Below, one piece after another: positions 1-10,972 of a DNA stretch of 64,000 nt (positions within the stretch are counted from its first letter, which is position 1; each line of letters opens with the position of its first letter). Under the pieces are notes generated by a model, which ran no database searches, had not been told where the DNA came from, and saw only the letters and a list, made by a program, of their open reading frames with translations. The DNA comes from Phialocephala subalpina (lineage: Eukaryota > Ascomycota > Leotiomycetes > Helotiales > Mollisiaceae): NCBI GenBank assembly GCA_900073065.1, contig FJOG01000037.1, positions 1 through 64,000 of the forward strand. Reading direction: 5' to 3'. The position numbers and the translations under genes are program-made.

Positions 1-313
1 CTACATCCTTTTCATTAACCATAGAATGATAATACGGACAATTTAAGACCTTGGCCACTTCTTCGGTTCTATCCCGACTACTGCAATAGAAGATACTACG
101 CTTTCTCGATCCTAAACGCCGGAGCCGTGCCATTTCCTTGATTAACTTCAATACACTCTTATTAAAACATCGCCGCACTATATACCGAATATTAGCCCGA
201 ACCGTACTTATACGAATCAAACGGAAATCCGAGATATACATCACTTTACGCAACTCATCTAGTCGAATAAGTAGGAGTATAGCCGTTAATAAGATTATAA
301 GGCACTAAAGCAC

Positions 314-955
314 TTAAAGATAACCGAGCTGCCGTAGCTTAGGCCGATAATCACTAACTGTAAATGAAAAATGACATTCATTAAGCACTACACGGCGTAG
401 TAGTTTTCTTTTTCGGAGCATCGATCTATACGTAATAAACCCGGTTGTTACTGCCCAATCAGCGTTGACTACTACTATAGGGGCATACCGCGTCTCTCCA
501 TAGTACCAAACGACATACTCGATATAGGCAAACCGGAGCCGCCGTACGTAGTCCTTCTCGAGTGCATTAAACGGTGCCATTACAATACTGACGCCTAAGT
601 CCCGAAGTATAGTTAAAAATGTAAAAATCAGCGTCTTACCGCCTCCAATGGGTAATACCACAATTAATAGAGTCTATTAGTCCAATGCAGCAAAGATAGC
701 CTCTCTCTATTCATCCGAACGGAACTCGAGCTCTTTTTGATTAAGCACCTTCTTTAATCCGTTATAAATCTCCTCTCCAAAGTAAATTGGGACCGTAGTA
801 AGTAGTAGAACCCTAGTCGTTACTACTTCAACCCGTGGCCGACTAAAAAACGCCATCAGCTCCAACCCTAGTAACCTATACCCGGACAAATTTGAACTCA
901 ATAGCATTAATAACCCCGACTGAAATAGACTAATCAGCGGCGGAGTAAAAACCAC
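314..955 (-). other. Relic RecQ ATPase core: Q motif, Walker A, DExH
   Basis: Two open pieces in the same minus-strand gene. The upstream piece (955-707) ends in KELEFRSDE, the RecQ-like Q motif. The next codon is TAG where the family has glutamine. It is followed by REAIFAALD, two more stops, and then VVLPIGGGKT (Walker A) near 660-630. About 75 residues later comes VVLNECHFSF, where the family has a DExCH-type motif II, so the catalytic Asp reads Asn (a G-to-A change on the coding strand). The motif order and spacing fit a RecQ-like helicase N-lobe; the stops and the lost Asp show it is dead. Confidence 0.72.
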
Positions 956-1081
956 GGGCTACGGTCTTCCCAACGGTAATCTCGACCTCTTAAAAACTAG
1001 ACTAACTAATGGAGTACTATACGACAAACCACGGTAATACTTCGCGAATAAGGATAGCTTTTTACTATCTAATCTTAACAA

Positions 1082-1312
1082 CTAATGCCACTGTGTGCCA
1101 ATGGCTCTAAAGATCCGAATACTTTCATTACTCAGATTGCGGATAATATCACCACGCACCTTATACCGCTCCGCAATATCCTTCCCATAAGCAGCGGCAA
1201 AATCCACAACACTTACAACGATATCAATATCTTTATGCGGCATATCTTCAATCGTAAGAAGATCCTTAAGCAATTCGACTCCGATATATTCGCGGCCTAT
1301 TTCAATAGCCAC
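1082..1312 (-). other. Relic segment of the helicase, upstream of the ATPase
   Basis: A 76-residue open stretch in the helicase relic. It ends in NLSNESIRIFRAIGTQWH, resembling the segment that precedes the ATPase core in telomere-linked helicases. It lies between the middle block and the Q motif, as expected for one long gene. Assignment rests on pattern memory and position only. Confidence 0.4.
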
Positions 1313-4300
1313 ATTCCGATAATCTTATGTAATTAACCGTATTCTTAATCGAATAGCAGTTTCTTAGGTTAAAACTTTAATCAAATACTCGCGAGTCTAT
1401 AAATTATACTTATTATGCTAAAGATAATCACTTCAAAGGAGTCCGTTTATTTTCTAGTTTAAAGTCTCTAAAAATAGTTGCACGTAAACCAAATATATGG
1501 CCTAAATCTATCCTATCCGCCATAAGAGAAATCGTGGGATAACCTTAACCTCACCAAAAAGTGCCTAAGACTTGTAATACCGCGTAATATACGCGATTCG
1601 TCCGCCGATTACATATATATTACGCTCCTAAAGAAGTCCATTGCGGAACCGAATAGGCGTGATCTCTTCTCCGCGACCAAGTAGACCATCGCCCTCATAC
1701 CCTAAAGCGAGCGACAATTCCTTGATTCGCTTTTGCAATTACCGATACTCGCGGACTCTTATTATTCGCTATGTGTTCTTCTTTCGGTCCCATAGCTACT
1801 AGTCTTTTAGAGCCTTCAATATCTAATCTATCATCCACTCCCTCTTATCCTTCATTCTATTAGCTTCATTTGTTACCTATAAAGCACCCCGTGCAACTAA
1901 TAACAAATCATTTTAAATCACATCCAAATTAATCTCAAACCGGTCCTTCTTTTGCGGAACTTACATCAAATCCTACCACAAAATGTCTTCGGCCTCTCGA
2001 ATCATATCGTAAATTGCATCCTTAAACCGCTTAATCGGTAGTGGCTTCCCATGAAATTCCAAGATATCACCATCCGAACGATTCGTTTTAAACCGAGTCC
2101 AAATAATATTGGGCTAGTTGATCTTCTATATGCTTATTGTCTTACTATACTCCAGTATCTTAATTAAAAAGCTGCATAGACTATAACTTCTAACTACGAA
2201 ATATTGCTTCCGCAATTCAAAAAACCGGTCGATATCTATTGTAGTCTAATCTACTCTCGTGGCTACTAAGAGTGTATACTCTACAAACAAGACCCGGACG
2301 CAATATATAAATCCAGCGAGCATATATAAATACTCGTCACTACGCTTCAAGCGATTCTCGTCTTCTATAATACTTAAAACAATCGCAAAATGAATCATAG
2401 GACTATCAAATCGATTATAGTTTTTTAGACTCTACAAAATCATAGACATTATAAGCGCACTCATCTTTTAGACTTAAATGTCCTCGTCTTCTCCGGATTC
2501 TAATGACTCGAGCATATTTTGCAATAATTACTTCTATTTTAGGCTGAATTTTGTTAGTTCACAGCAGTCTTTCATCACATTAAGCTCTCCACTATCACTA
2601 GCCTCTTAAGTCTCATCCCCCTCTTCATCCTCTTCAACGTCGTTTACAATAGCCTTTTCATTATCGTCTACTAACCCCTTATCCCCGCTTTCACTTTTAT
2701 CACGTCCACAGCTCTCCCTCTCTTTTTGCGCTACGTACACTCGTAACAAATAGTAAGCAAAACGCCGAAAATAAGCAATATACTAATCCAAACTATCCTC
2801 GTTCTATAATCGCACTATAGGCCGATTCTCAACCTTTTTAATCGAGTTTACCGTTCGCAGCCAATATGGAGTATTATCGTGCAAATTACTCAGCCCATCC
2901 ACGGCACACTTAATCATTATATCGACGATTTCGCTCACGCGCTAAAACTATTTGTCTTTCCGGTCCGACAACTTACTAGTATAAGCAATACGCTTAATAT
3001 TGCGACTACCAAAGTGCGATCGCTATTGCACAAAGTTCCACTAACTAATATTATCGCTCTTTTCAGTCTTAAAATCTGCAATCTCAAGCCGTTTTGTATC
3101 CCGCTCGTCTATTTCGTTGAATTCGCGTAGCAATTAGTTCCGAACTGCGGCATTTTCGTCGTTATCGTTATTTACTGCTTCTACTTGCGAAAAAGCCTCC
3201 TTTTAGCATTTTACAATAAAATATCGTTGAAATCCAGTCCCAAAGAACGTTTGCACTTTAATTTTAATTCAATAAATCGGCTCTTCCTTGCTAACCTGCC
3301 AATTATACTCCTTATTACAATGCCCGCGCATAGACTTATAATTGGCTAATATATAACTACATTTTAAGTTAAAGTACTACCACCCATCTAATGGCTTTCT
3401 TAGTACTTCGAATAGAGAATACTACTATCTTACAAAAAATAAGCTTCTTATAAAAAGCCTACTAAGCAACCCCTCTCTCCTACTAATAAGCAGTAATCAT
3501 CTTACTTAACTCTTCTTACATTTGCATCAACTTTTTAAAGGCAATATCCCTTTTGCCATTAGCCTCCCTTTCCTTTTTATTTGTCTATTTAAACAATCTC
3601 TAAATAAGCACATAATCTATTTCAGAATCTTCTAATACTATATCTTCAAATGTATCTACCCGCTTACGCTTCCTACTCGCTATACGTGTAAACTGCTTCC
3701 GGATAAATACTCGCTTTTATTGAGAGCACTCTCGCTCGTCTATAGCTTAAGCTCCAACTTCTCTTTTACTGCCAACCTCAACCTCGACGCTCTTTAACTC
3801 ATCGTCTTATACGACTAAATGCAAATCAAATAAATACCCAACTATCCCTGAAAATGCCCCTTCTAATCCTTTTTCACACTGAAAAAGCATTAAATCTCTA
3901 TCGCCGAAAAGCAAGAATCGATACTACAATAAACTACTCTAATAATAGCGATTAATCAAATCTAACTAAAGCTTTACTAAATATGCGCTATTTAAAGCAT
4001 ACGACCGACTATATGTTTAAATCGTGTGACCAGTCTGGAAAATTAGCGTTTTGAGGAACATAGTATACTCGGAGGGTGCATTTAAATCAAATAAAGCGAT
4101 TATTACGGGGATATACTTCTTTATAGTACTTATAACAATATATCGATACAACTTTATTATTAACTAAAACCCGTAGCCCTATATATTTAACTATAGACTC
4201 TTTAAATAAACGTTGCTACTGAAATATCCAATCTTTGTATCGTGTAAAGTAAAGAGGTGTAGATTGGTTGAGGATATAAGAGTGACTTGTAGTTATCGAG

Positions 4301-4589
4301 CCAAAAAGTCGCTAAAAGGTCGGATATATATCAAATAGAGAAATAAGACTCGGCTTATAACTGGGCATGGAAAGCGCACAATGTAAAATGACTTATTCGA
4401 GACAATAATAGCCTTATTATAAGAGAAGACTAAGAGTATCTTACTTTAAAGAATAAAAATGTTTCGAGGGATTGCAATCGTATTAACCCATCGGATCACT
4501 CGAAGCTCTTCGCTACGAGTAGGCATACTACTTGGGATGTGAATTGCGCCGAATATATACTTAATAAGCTCGTCTCGATCTTTAAGGTA

Positions 4590-4883
4590 TTATATAGCTC
4601 GTTTTCGTCCGGGGCCCTTAAGCGAGAAGCCGCCGTTTTTCGAGAAGGCCCGGCGATTAAAAAGCTTAAAGCTCATTTGCAACTGGTTCTTTAGTTCGCT
4701 TAAGAATGAATGGCTAAGGCGGTGCGTTATAAGACTGTCTTTGATCTTTAATAAGTCGACATCAGGCCACAGCCTAAGTATCAACTTGCGTGCTCTCTGC
4801 TCAATACGAGCAACCGCGAGATGAGCAGCCTGGCGGAGCCCTGACATTGAGATTTCCTGGCCTGCAATCGACAAAACTTGCAA
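4590..4883 (-). other. Relic middle block of the helicase
   Basis: A 97-residue open piece containing AGQEISMSGLRQAAHLAV and later HRLSHSFLSELKNQL. It resembles the conserved SMSGLR...PGYSF region upstream of the helicase domain in fungal telomere-linked RecQ proteins. It is less AT-shifted than its surroundings. The ATG at its start is probably internal to the ancestral gene. Confidence 0.5.
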
Positions 4884-6032
4884 GTCAAGTGACTAAAAGA
4901 TGTTTATCCGTGGTCCCTCTCGAGTAGTAATAGTCCGAGCGTAGTGTATTCGCTCGCAAATATAACCTAATGGAGAGAAGTAACCCTTTCGTATATACTT
5001 CGAGTAGATTTGATCTTTCAACTTTTAGACTTAATCCGGATACTGTGTCCGTAATAGCCAGGGGATTTTCAAGTGAGAATATACTTTTAACGGTAGCGCG
5101 TATTTCAATAGAATCAGACGCCCTATTTAGGCTATAGTAGATAGAGTCGGTGTAAAACTATATGCTGTTTAATAAGTAAACTCTTAAGGGTGAATACTTA
5201 AGACTCCAATAAAATGAATTAAAGTATATATTTCCATTTTCCCGTCTTTCGATATATTTATTTAAAAAATTGCGAAAAGCTGAAAAAAGTTTTCCGTTAA
5301 TACAATAAATGCATCGACGTTTTAGTAATTAAACCCCGCAATAGCGGCGTACACGAAGTCTATTATTTGTATTTAAATTCTCGAGAATTGTAATTTAAAG
5401 ACTTTTTGCATTTTAATACTATGTGCGCGTGAGATCAAATAAGCTCGAAATACGTAGTACAAAAAGCGGTTTTAATATTAGTAATATCGTTTCCGGGTTT
5501 TACTCCGCTAAATTATCTTAAATAGGCGTGGGAAAACGCTAACCGTAGAACTTTTCACTTAATATCTTAATATCCGAGGTGTAAATTGGAGTATTTCTTC
5601 GTAGCGCTGTAAAATATACTCTATAAGACTCAAAAGTCTCTTTAATACAGTTTCCTGCGCTATTGGGCTGATTAATTCTTCTCCGGCCTAATGCCTTAAC
5701 GAGCATGCAGAGTCTTAAACGGAGGGCATTTTTAATACTGCAACGATAACGTGTAAAAGCCGATTCCGAAACTATTGCGACTACTTTGAAATGCGCAGCC
5801 ATTCCGTATTTTCGTTATACTCGAGTTCGAACTCTTAAACTACTAATTCTAATTCCTTTTACGCAAGTCGCCCCTTTTCCTCGGCCTCTATTCTCATTAC
5901 AATAAACTCCTCATCAATAAGATTCGACTCTCTCTTACTTTCGTTGGATATCGGGCTCCTTTTAAAGCCTTAAACTTTGACCGGTATTGCAACTAGGTTC
6001 ACTATCCACTATATTCCTCGAGAAGTTTGTAT

Positions 6033-6440
6033 CTACCTTTGCAAGTAGCAATTAATGCTCGATTTTATAATAGTATTATCGTAAAAAACTTTATATTCTT
6101 TATTGAAATGCTTTCGAAGTGCACTATAGTTAGAAGTTTTGTAATAGTGGCAAAATGGACATCGGTACCCACGAATAAAGTCGAGTAGACACGACAAAGG
6201 CGGAGAATTATCCGCTAAAGGCAAAAGTTTATTAAGAGTTTGAATAATAAGAAGGAGATGCAACTTTTGAATAATTGGCCCTCGAATGCTAATCGGCAGT
6301 TGGTAGTTAACAATAAAGTGTAACTGCAGTTGTCTTGCGGGCACTGCACTACGACAATAAGTGCAGAAGAGCACGTTATACCGTGGTAAGTATATGATTA
6401 GATTATAAGTAATAATCTGCTTAGAATTCAACTTTTGCAA
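6033..6440 (-). other. Relic OrsD/DUF3505-like zinc block
   Basis: A 135-residue open piece with two cysteine/histidine clusters: FCTYCRSAVPARQLQLHF near residue 26 and YRCPFCHYYKTSNYSALRKHF near residue 92. Between them is a hydrophobic stretch with the polar-Pro-Leu pattern of the OrsD (DUF3505, Pfam PF12013) domain. This domain commonly forms the N-terminus of fungal RecQ-like giants and is found alone in orsellinic acid clusters. With helicase motifs downstream, the first context fits. Confidence 0.6.
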
Positions 6441-6781
6441 GAGGTTTGTTTAATAAATGCTAGTTTGTACTAAAACACTTGTAAAGAGCCCCGCGCATTA
6501 CTATTCTCTTATGAATAAGAAATCAATAATAGTTTATATAAGATATATTTAGATCGAAATACAAGTATGTAGCAATAGAAGTAAAAGTTAATTACCGTTC
6601 TTTCACTTGCTTCCTCGGCGTTATACGTTTATAGAGATTGAGGGGCATTTAAAGAAGGTGTATAGTAGATTTACTTTGAAGCTATTATTCGGAGATAAAA
6701 TGTCAATTTGAAGAAGGATTACGATTTAAAGATTCTAATACAGAAAGCTGCAGAGGTTTAGTTTTATTGTAGTTCTACAAC

Positions 6782-6817
6782 GTGACGCGACGGGTGACGC
6801 GACGGGTGATCGCGATG
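6782..6817. repeat. 12-bp tandem repeat in the helicase upstream region
   Basis: Two perfect copies of GTGACGCGACGG followed by a degenerate third (GTGATCGCGATG). It is strikingly GC-rich within AT-shifted DNA, about 340 bp upstream of the OrsD block. It could be part of the old helicase promoter or a repeat remnant. Confidence 0.6.
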
Positions 6818-6901
6818 TGCTTACTTAAAATTCATGTCTTTACTATAGCCAATAAGGGAGTGTTACGGCAACGATTTAATCAAATATAGAAATGCTTAGT
6901 C

Positions 6902-7090
6902 GGATCTCATTTAACTTTATTTAGAGCTAGTGGGATCTGACACCGCGTTTCCAGTGCGATCCAATTGTATTGCTTAATTAGGAACGCGTCTGGGAAATGA
7001 GCTGGGATCGCGCTTAATGAGGCTAGCGGCGAGTGCGATCCGAGCCGAAATTTACTGTTTTAGGTTAATAGGTGAGATGCGAGTCGGATC
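6902..7090. promoter_or_regulatory. Cluster of six GGATC/GATCC core motifs
   Basis: GGATC or its complement occurs at 6902, 6933, 6958 (reverse), 7005, 7037 (reverse) and 7086, several within a wider GTGCGATCC, TGGGATC or GTCGGATC context. Six copies of a 5-mer in about 190 bp is well above chance. The cluster lies upstream of the minus-strand helicase relic. A transcription-factor array or a degenerate minisatellite are both possible; no function can be assigned. Confidence 0.3.
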
Positions 7091-7099
7091 GCGGGGCGC

Positions 7100-8373
7100 C
7101 TAGATAATAAGTTAATCAGCTATGAAATGGATATGTTGCTGAGGTCGGTCAAGTCTTCAAGTGAATGGCAAATTCGAGTCCTTGCTCGTACCTTCAATTA
7201 GGACTACCACTTTTAACCTTTTTGGGATCGGACTGGTCACAAAGCCATGTTTCTTCTTGAGAAGACTCACGTTGATTTGCTGCGGTGGCGGTGGCGTTGT
7301 GGGTCTTCCATGTAACTCCTTCTATAAGTTTGATAGGAAGAAGGGTCTCACGTCCCCTTTACCGCGAGCCTACCTGCTCCATAGTAGAGTCAATCGATGT
7401 CCGATGTTAAAATAGATCAATACTAGGGTTTTGGATATTCTAAACTCTTTTTGTATCCTTTTAGGGCTACGATCCTGGATTGATGATTGGGTTGCAAAGC
7501 TGGCAGGACAAGGCACCTCGAATTTCTCGGAGGTGTCTACTTTTTTCAGGTTCCAGCGATAGCATCTGAGCGTTTTATAATGTCCTTAAAGGAATTAAGA
7601 GTTCCCCGATCTTTGTCGTCAGATGGGTATAAGTTGTTTTGTAATCAATTGTCAGATTGAACCTCGGGATTAAAATTCAGTCGAATACATACCCGTCTAC
7701 TCGATCATCCAGCCATAAACGAACATCCCCTAACTGAGTCTCTCGTATCTCGAAATCATGAATGTAGTCAAATCGCGATATCCTCTTGTTTCAACTCATC
7801 TCAATCAAATCGAAGAAGTTCGCCACGACCGACGTCCACATCTTTTGGTTCAGCGAAAGAGTGAAAGCGGTTGAAACAAGCTGGACTTGCTTTACCAACT
7901 CTGATTAAGAAAGTGCGTCCTAGTCAATAGCATCGCCAAAAGCCTGAGGAACCTCAATCATTAGTATTTGATGACCTTTTCAGACGCCATCAGCCTCAAC
8001 TTCAGAGAATGTCGGGTTTAATGTCACAATCGCACAACATCCAAAGAGACTTCATTTATTATCCACGTCTCCGCCTTCAACGTGTTCTTCCTGCTCCAAG
8101 GCTTGCCTTTCTGTCGGCTCAGTTTACTTTACAACAATTTGCTGCTATTTACAACCACAAAAGTACCATGGGTACAGCAAAATGGTATCGTCCTCTTATA
8201 TAGAAGCAATTTACGGTCCAAGATATATAAGTAATTCGGACTACGGATCACGGTAAATGGTGTGTGGTTGAAAATGGTGAGATTGATTACAGTTACTAGA
8301 AAAATCCAAATTATTATATATAAGGATAATATTATATGTAGATAAAAGATTAAATTTATATATATATAAAACG
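7100..8373. other. No supported gene
   Basis: Mixed-composition DNA with only short uninterrupted frames (64-84 codons) that show no family signature. From about 8220 the sequence becomes AT-rich (TATATATA tracts) and leads into the 46-bp repeat at 8374. Broken upstream exons of the zinc-finger gene that follows may be hidden here, but none can be demonstrated. Confidence 0.5.
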
Positions 8374-8419
8374 AATGGATAAAATTATAATGATTTTCAT
8401 TATTTCCTTTAAATACTCC
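8374..8419 (+). repeat. 46-bp dispersed repeat, copy 1
   Basis: Matches 14445-14490 at about 40 of 46 positions (starts AATGGATAAA, ends ACTCC). Nearly all differences are C/T or A/G. It sits at the upstream edge of the open zinc-finger reading frame. The type of element is unknown. Confidence 0.55.
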
Positions 8420-9136
8420 GAAGACCAACGGACAGCGAAAGCTTTGCACCAAGTGCATTCGTGCAGGCAAACTACCTGAGAATCGTAATCACGAACTTAC
8501 GTATATCACCCCGAATGGAATTCACATCTTCCCTAACCAAATACTATCTAGAGTTATACTTCATCTCACAGATTTGGCGCAAAACGATTTGTCTGTATTC
8601 TTTGACGTTCCCGATCTTGACCCCGATGAGGTAGAAGGAATTAGGGAGCTGTCTGTCGATAATCATTCAAACTTCGAGCCACTATCAAGTTCGGCGCAAG
8701 GTTCGACTCAAAGCCCAGTAAAGCGAGCAGTCTAACGATCCAACGACCTCAACAAGCAAATGCTAGTCCTGCACTTACTGCGATTGTACTTAGGCAAGTC
8801 GATCTCGGATGACATTTGGGAGACCGTACTTGCTGAGGTTGACAGAGCCATCGAATACACCAAATTCCATTCTGGCAACGATCTTCCAATCACCTACGCT
8901 CCTTTGGTCTGCTTTATCCGTGGAGCCAAGCACTCGATGCGAAAACAATTCCAACTCCATGTCGCCTTCACAACTATGCTGTCTCTACAGAACAAATGAA
9001 GGAGTTGCAGGGTTACTTCTGTTATTCATGTGAAAAATCCTTCCCGTCTCGCCGCACATGGCACAGCCACTTCGGTAGCACCAAATGCTCCAAGTCCTAC
9101 CAGATCACTGTCAATGACTCCCAACATAATTATTAA
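8394..9136 (+). pseudogene. C2H2/CxxC zinc-finger protein, 5'-truncated, possibly broken
   Basis: One frame stays open from 8394 and encodes a CTKC pair, an acidic DLDPDE stretch and a serine-rich linker. It meets a single TAA at 8733-8735, then continues in the same frame. A plausible intron (8920-8990, donor GTGGAG, acceptor CTCTACAG) then joins it to a finger with YFCYSCEKSF and HSHFGSTKC (C-x2-C-x12-H-x-H type) and a TAA at 9136. The early stop could be removed by a 39-bp intron (GTAAAG donor, TCTAAC branch, AAG acceptor), which is unusually short, or it could be a CAA-to-TAA nonsense change. No start codon or upstream exon is evident; the frame begins at the repeat at 8374. A nucleic-acid-binding role is only suggested by the finger. 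Confidence 0.45.
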
Positions 9137-10972
9137 ATGAAGACTCGGCTTGACCCACCATAGGAGAAGGCGATGGGTCTTCTTTCGTCGTCCAAGTCCC
9201 TAATTGATCCCGATGAGACAAGGAATTGTAGTGTTATTGGTTTTCGAGATTTTTCCTTCTGACCTCGACGGGAAAAGACGGCTTTCTTCTTCTTTTCCCT
9301 TGGATATTGTCTTTGTTGTCATAGAGGAACGTGAGACCTTTTTTTTTTTCTCTACGCCGAGTGGGGATCTCTCTGAGTTTGTTTGTATCTCTTCCGTCCT
9401 CGACATAACGAGACGTACGTATTGAAAAAGGATGTGGGTAAGAATTGCTTGTACTCTGAGGCTTATAGGTCTACAGTTCATATTGCTAGGTGTTTTGCTG
9501 GTCTTTCAAGTTTCTCTAAGTGTGCAATACGTCAATTCAAAGGTTTTCCTCTGTCCACCAACTCTATCCTAGAACATGCAATTTGCGAGACCCTGCTGTG
9601 ACTAAAGCAAATGTAACATGAAATGGTGAAAAAGCCTGGCTACTCGGGGGGGGGGTGTGGCATCCAAAGGTGCTGCGGCTGCTGCCCTTTTCCAATTTTT
9701 GGGTCTTGGTCACTCTAGTCGAAGTTAGCCCTCTCTCCAATTGACACCAACTTTTCCAGATCAAATAATCCTGACCCCATTTTGCAATGCCACTGAGCCC
9801 AAATCCATCCTACGGAGCTGCTGCCTGCCTTTCTACAACGGAATACCCCAGAGATCTCGGATGCAGTCAAACAGCGACAAGAAGAAAGGCAGCGGAGTGT
9901 CGAAGATCACCCCAGCTATATCATCACTCCTACGAGACACCTATTCTTAATAGAGATCCTTACTGATGATTTTTAGAGTACATTTTGCCATTTTCTGACT
10001 TGCGGCCTTCTGCGACTTGGAGTAGAAACCCATGAAAGCACCCAACCCACCGCGGAGGAGCACATACGGTCCAACGCGACAAACTTCCGCCCTGCGAAGC
10101 CTCGAAGAAGATTAACTAAGGCACGCTTTCTCGGAGAAGACCTCTGTGCGAACAAATAAAGATAGGAGGACGGCATATTATCGACCAGAGGGAGGGTGTT
10201 GAAGGGGCGAAGCTTGGGAAGCAGCTTGAAAACTGTCACACATAGCTGTGGAGGTACACATCAGCTAATTCTACTCCGAGATTGAAAAGGCAATTGCACC
10301 CTGGATTTTGAAAGCAGTAAGATATATGCACAAGCAGGCCCAGGAAAGGAGGGAAACCAATTCTTGCAGGGGGTGTTAAGAAGCTCCTCGAACAGCGGTG
10401 ATGCAAGAATTGTTGAAATTGCGCGTTGAAGAGTTGCAGCAAGTTTCTCTGGCTCCGTCTGCTCTCTCTACGGAGCTTAAATTACTTTGGCAGATCTGCA
10501 AAGCGTTCGTTGGAGCTTTGGACATAATATTGGAGTGAGGGTTGGAACAGGAGTGCATGATTCACAAAGTCTGCTTTGGCTACTCTGGAGGAAATTCCAG
10601 GTCTTTTCCAGCAAGCGTTCCCCACAAACACTCCCAAAAAGATATCTAGGTGCAAATGGCAGTGTCTATCAGTGGTGTGCTTCTGCCTTGTATGAAGTCG
10701 CATGAACCTCTTCGTACCACTACATACTATTATGACCCCTCCTTGATGTGGCATCGCTGCTCCATAATGTCCCCACCAGCAGACATCCATCCTACCGCCT
10801 GCCTCGCCTTTCTCATTGTAAGGGAATTTGCCTGCTAGTATGATTCTGGATTGGCATAGCCGAATAAAGCAAATTTCCGTGTTTAGAAACGTGGTAGACG
10901 CCAGACGAGCCAGGTGAGCGTCGTAGAGCCAAATTTCCCAGCTCTCAGAGTCCCAGATCCCCACTCTTCGAC
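9137..10972. other. No supported gene
   Basis: Contains homopolymer-rich DNA (T10 near 9341, G9 near 9645) and several 60-160 codon frames on both strands that overlap each other and show no domain. The longest (minus, 10964-10482) lies directly downstream of the DUF7703 gene, is cysteine/tryptophan-rich and looks like chance coding in its 3' flank. Confidence 0.5.

Larger units (their letters stand above)
1..6440 (-). pseudogene. Decayed telomere-linked-type RecQ helicase with OrsD-like domain, 5' part
   Basis: Read on the minus strand, three conserved blocks follow in the order known for giant fungal subtelomeric RecQ-like helicases: an OrsD/DUF3505 cysteine-histidine block (6440-6033), a middle block (4883-4590), and the FRSDE-type Q motif, Walker A and DExH box (955-314). 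The rest of the ATPase would lie beyond the left edge. Every block is cut by stops and frameshifts, and many stops sit where glutamine is expected (CAG/CAA to TAG/TAA), as RIP would produce. Composition is AT-shifted and rich in TA. Intact relatives are predicted DNA helicases near chromosome ends; this copy cannot encode one. No TTAGGG array is present, so the locus is either subtelomeric further left or an internal dispersed copy. Family is fairly sure; exact ends are not. Confidence 0.72.

Noticed and set aside
1..6440. LTR retrotransposon as the source of the left AT-shifted region
   Set aside because: No reverse transcriptase, integrase or LTR pair was found; the OrsD and RecQ motifs in order explain the region better.
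10482..10964. A 160-codon minus frame downstream of the DUF7703 gene
   Set aside because: Composition rich in Cys, Trp and His, no domain, overlapped by frames on the other strand; more likely 3' flank.
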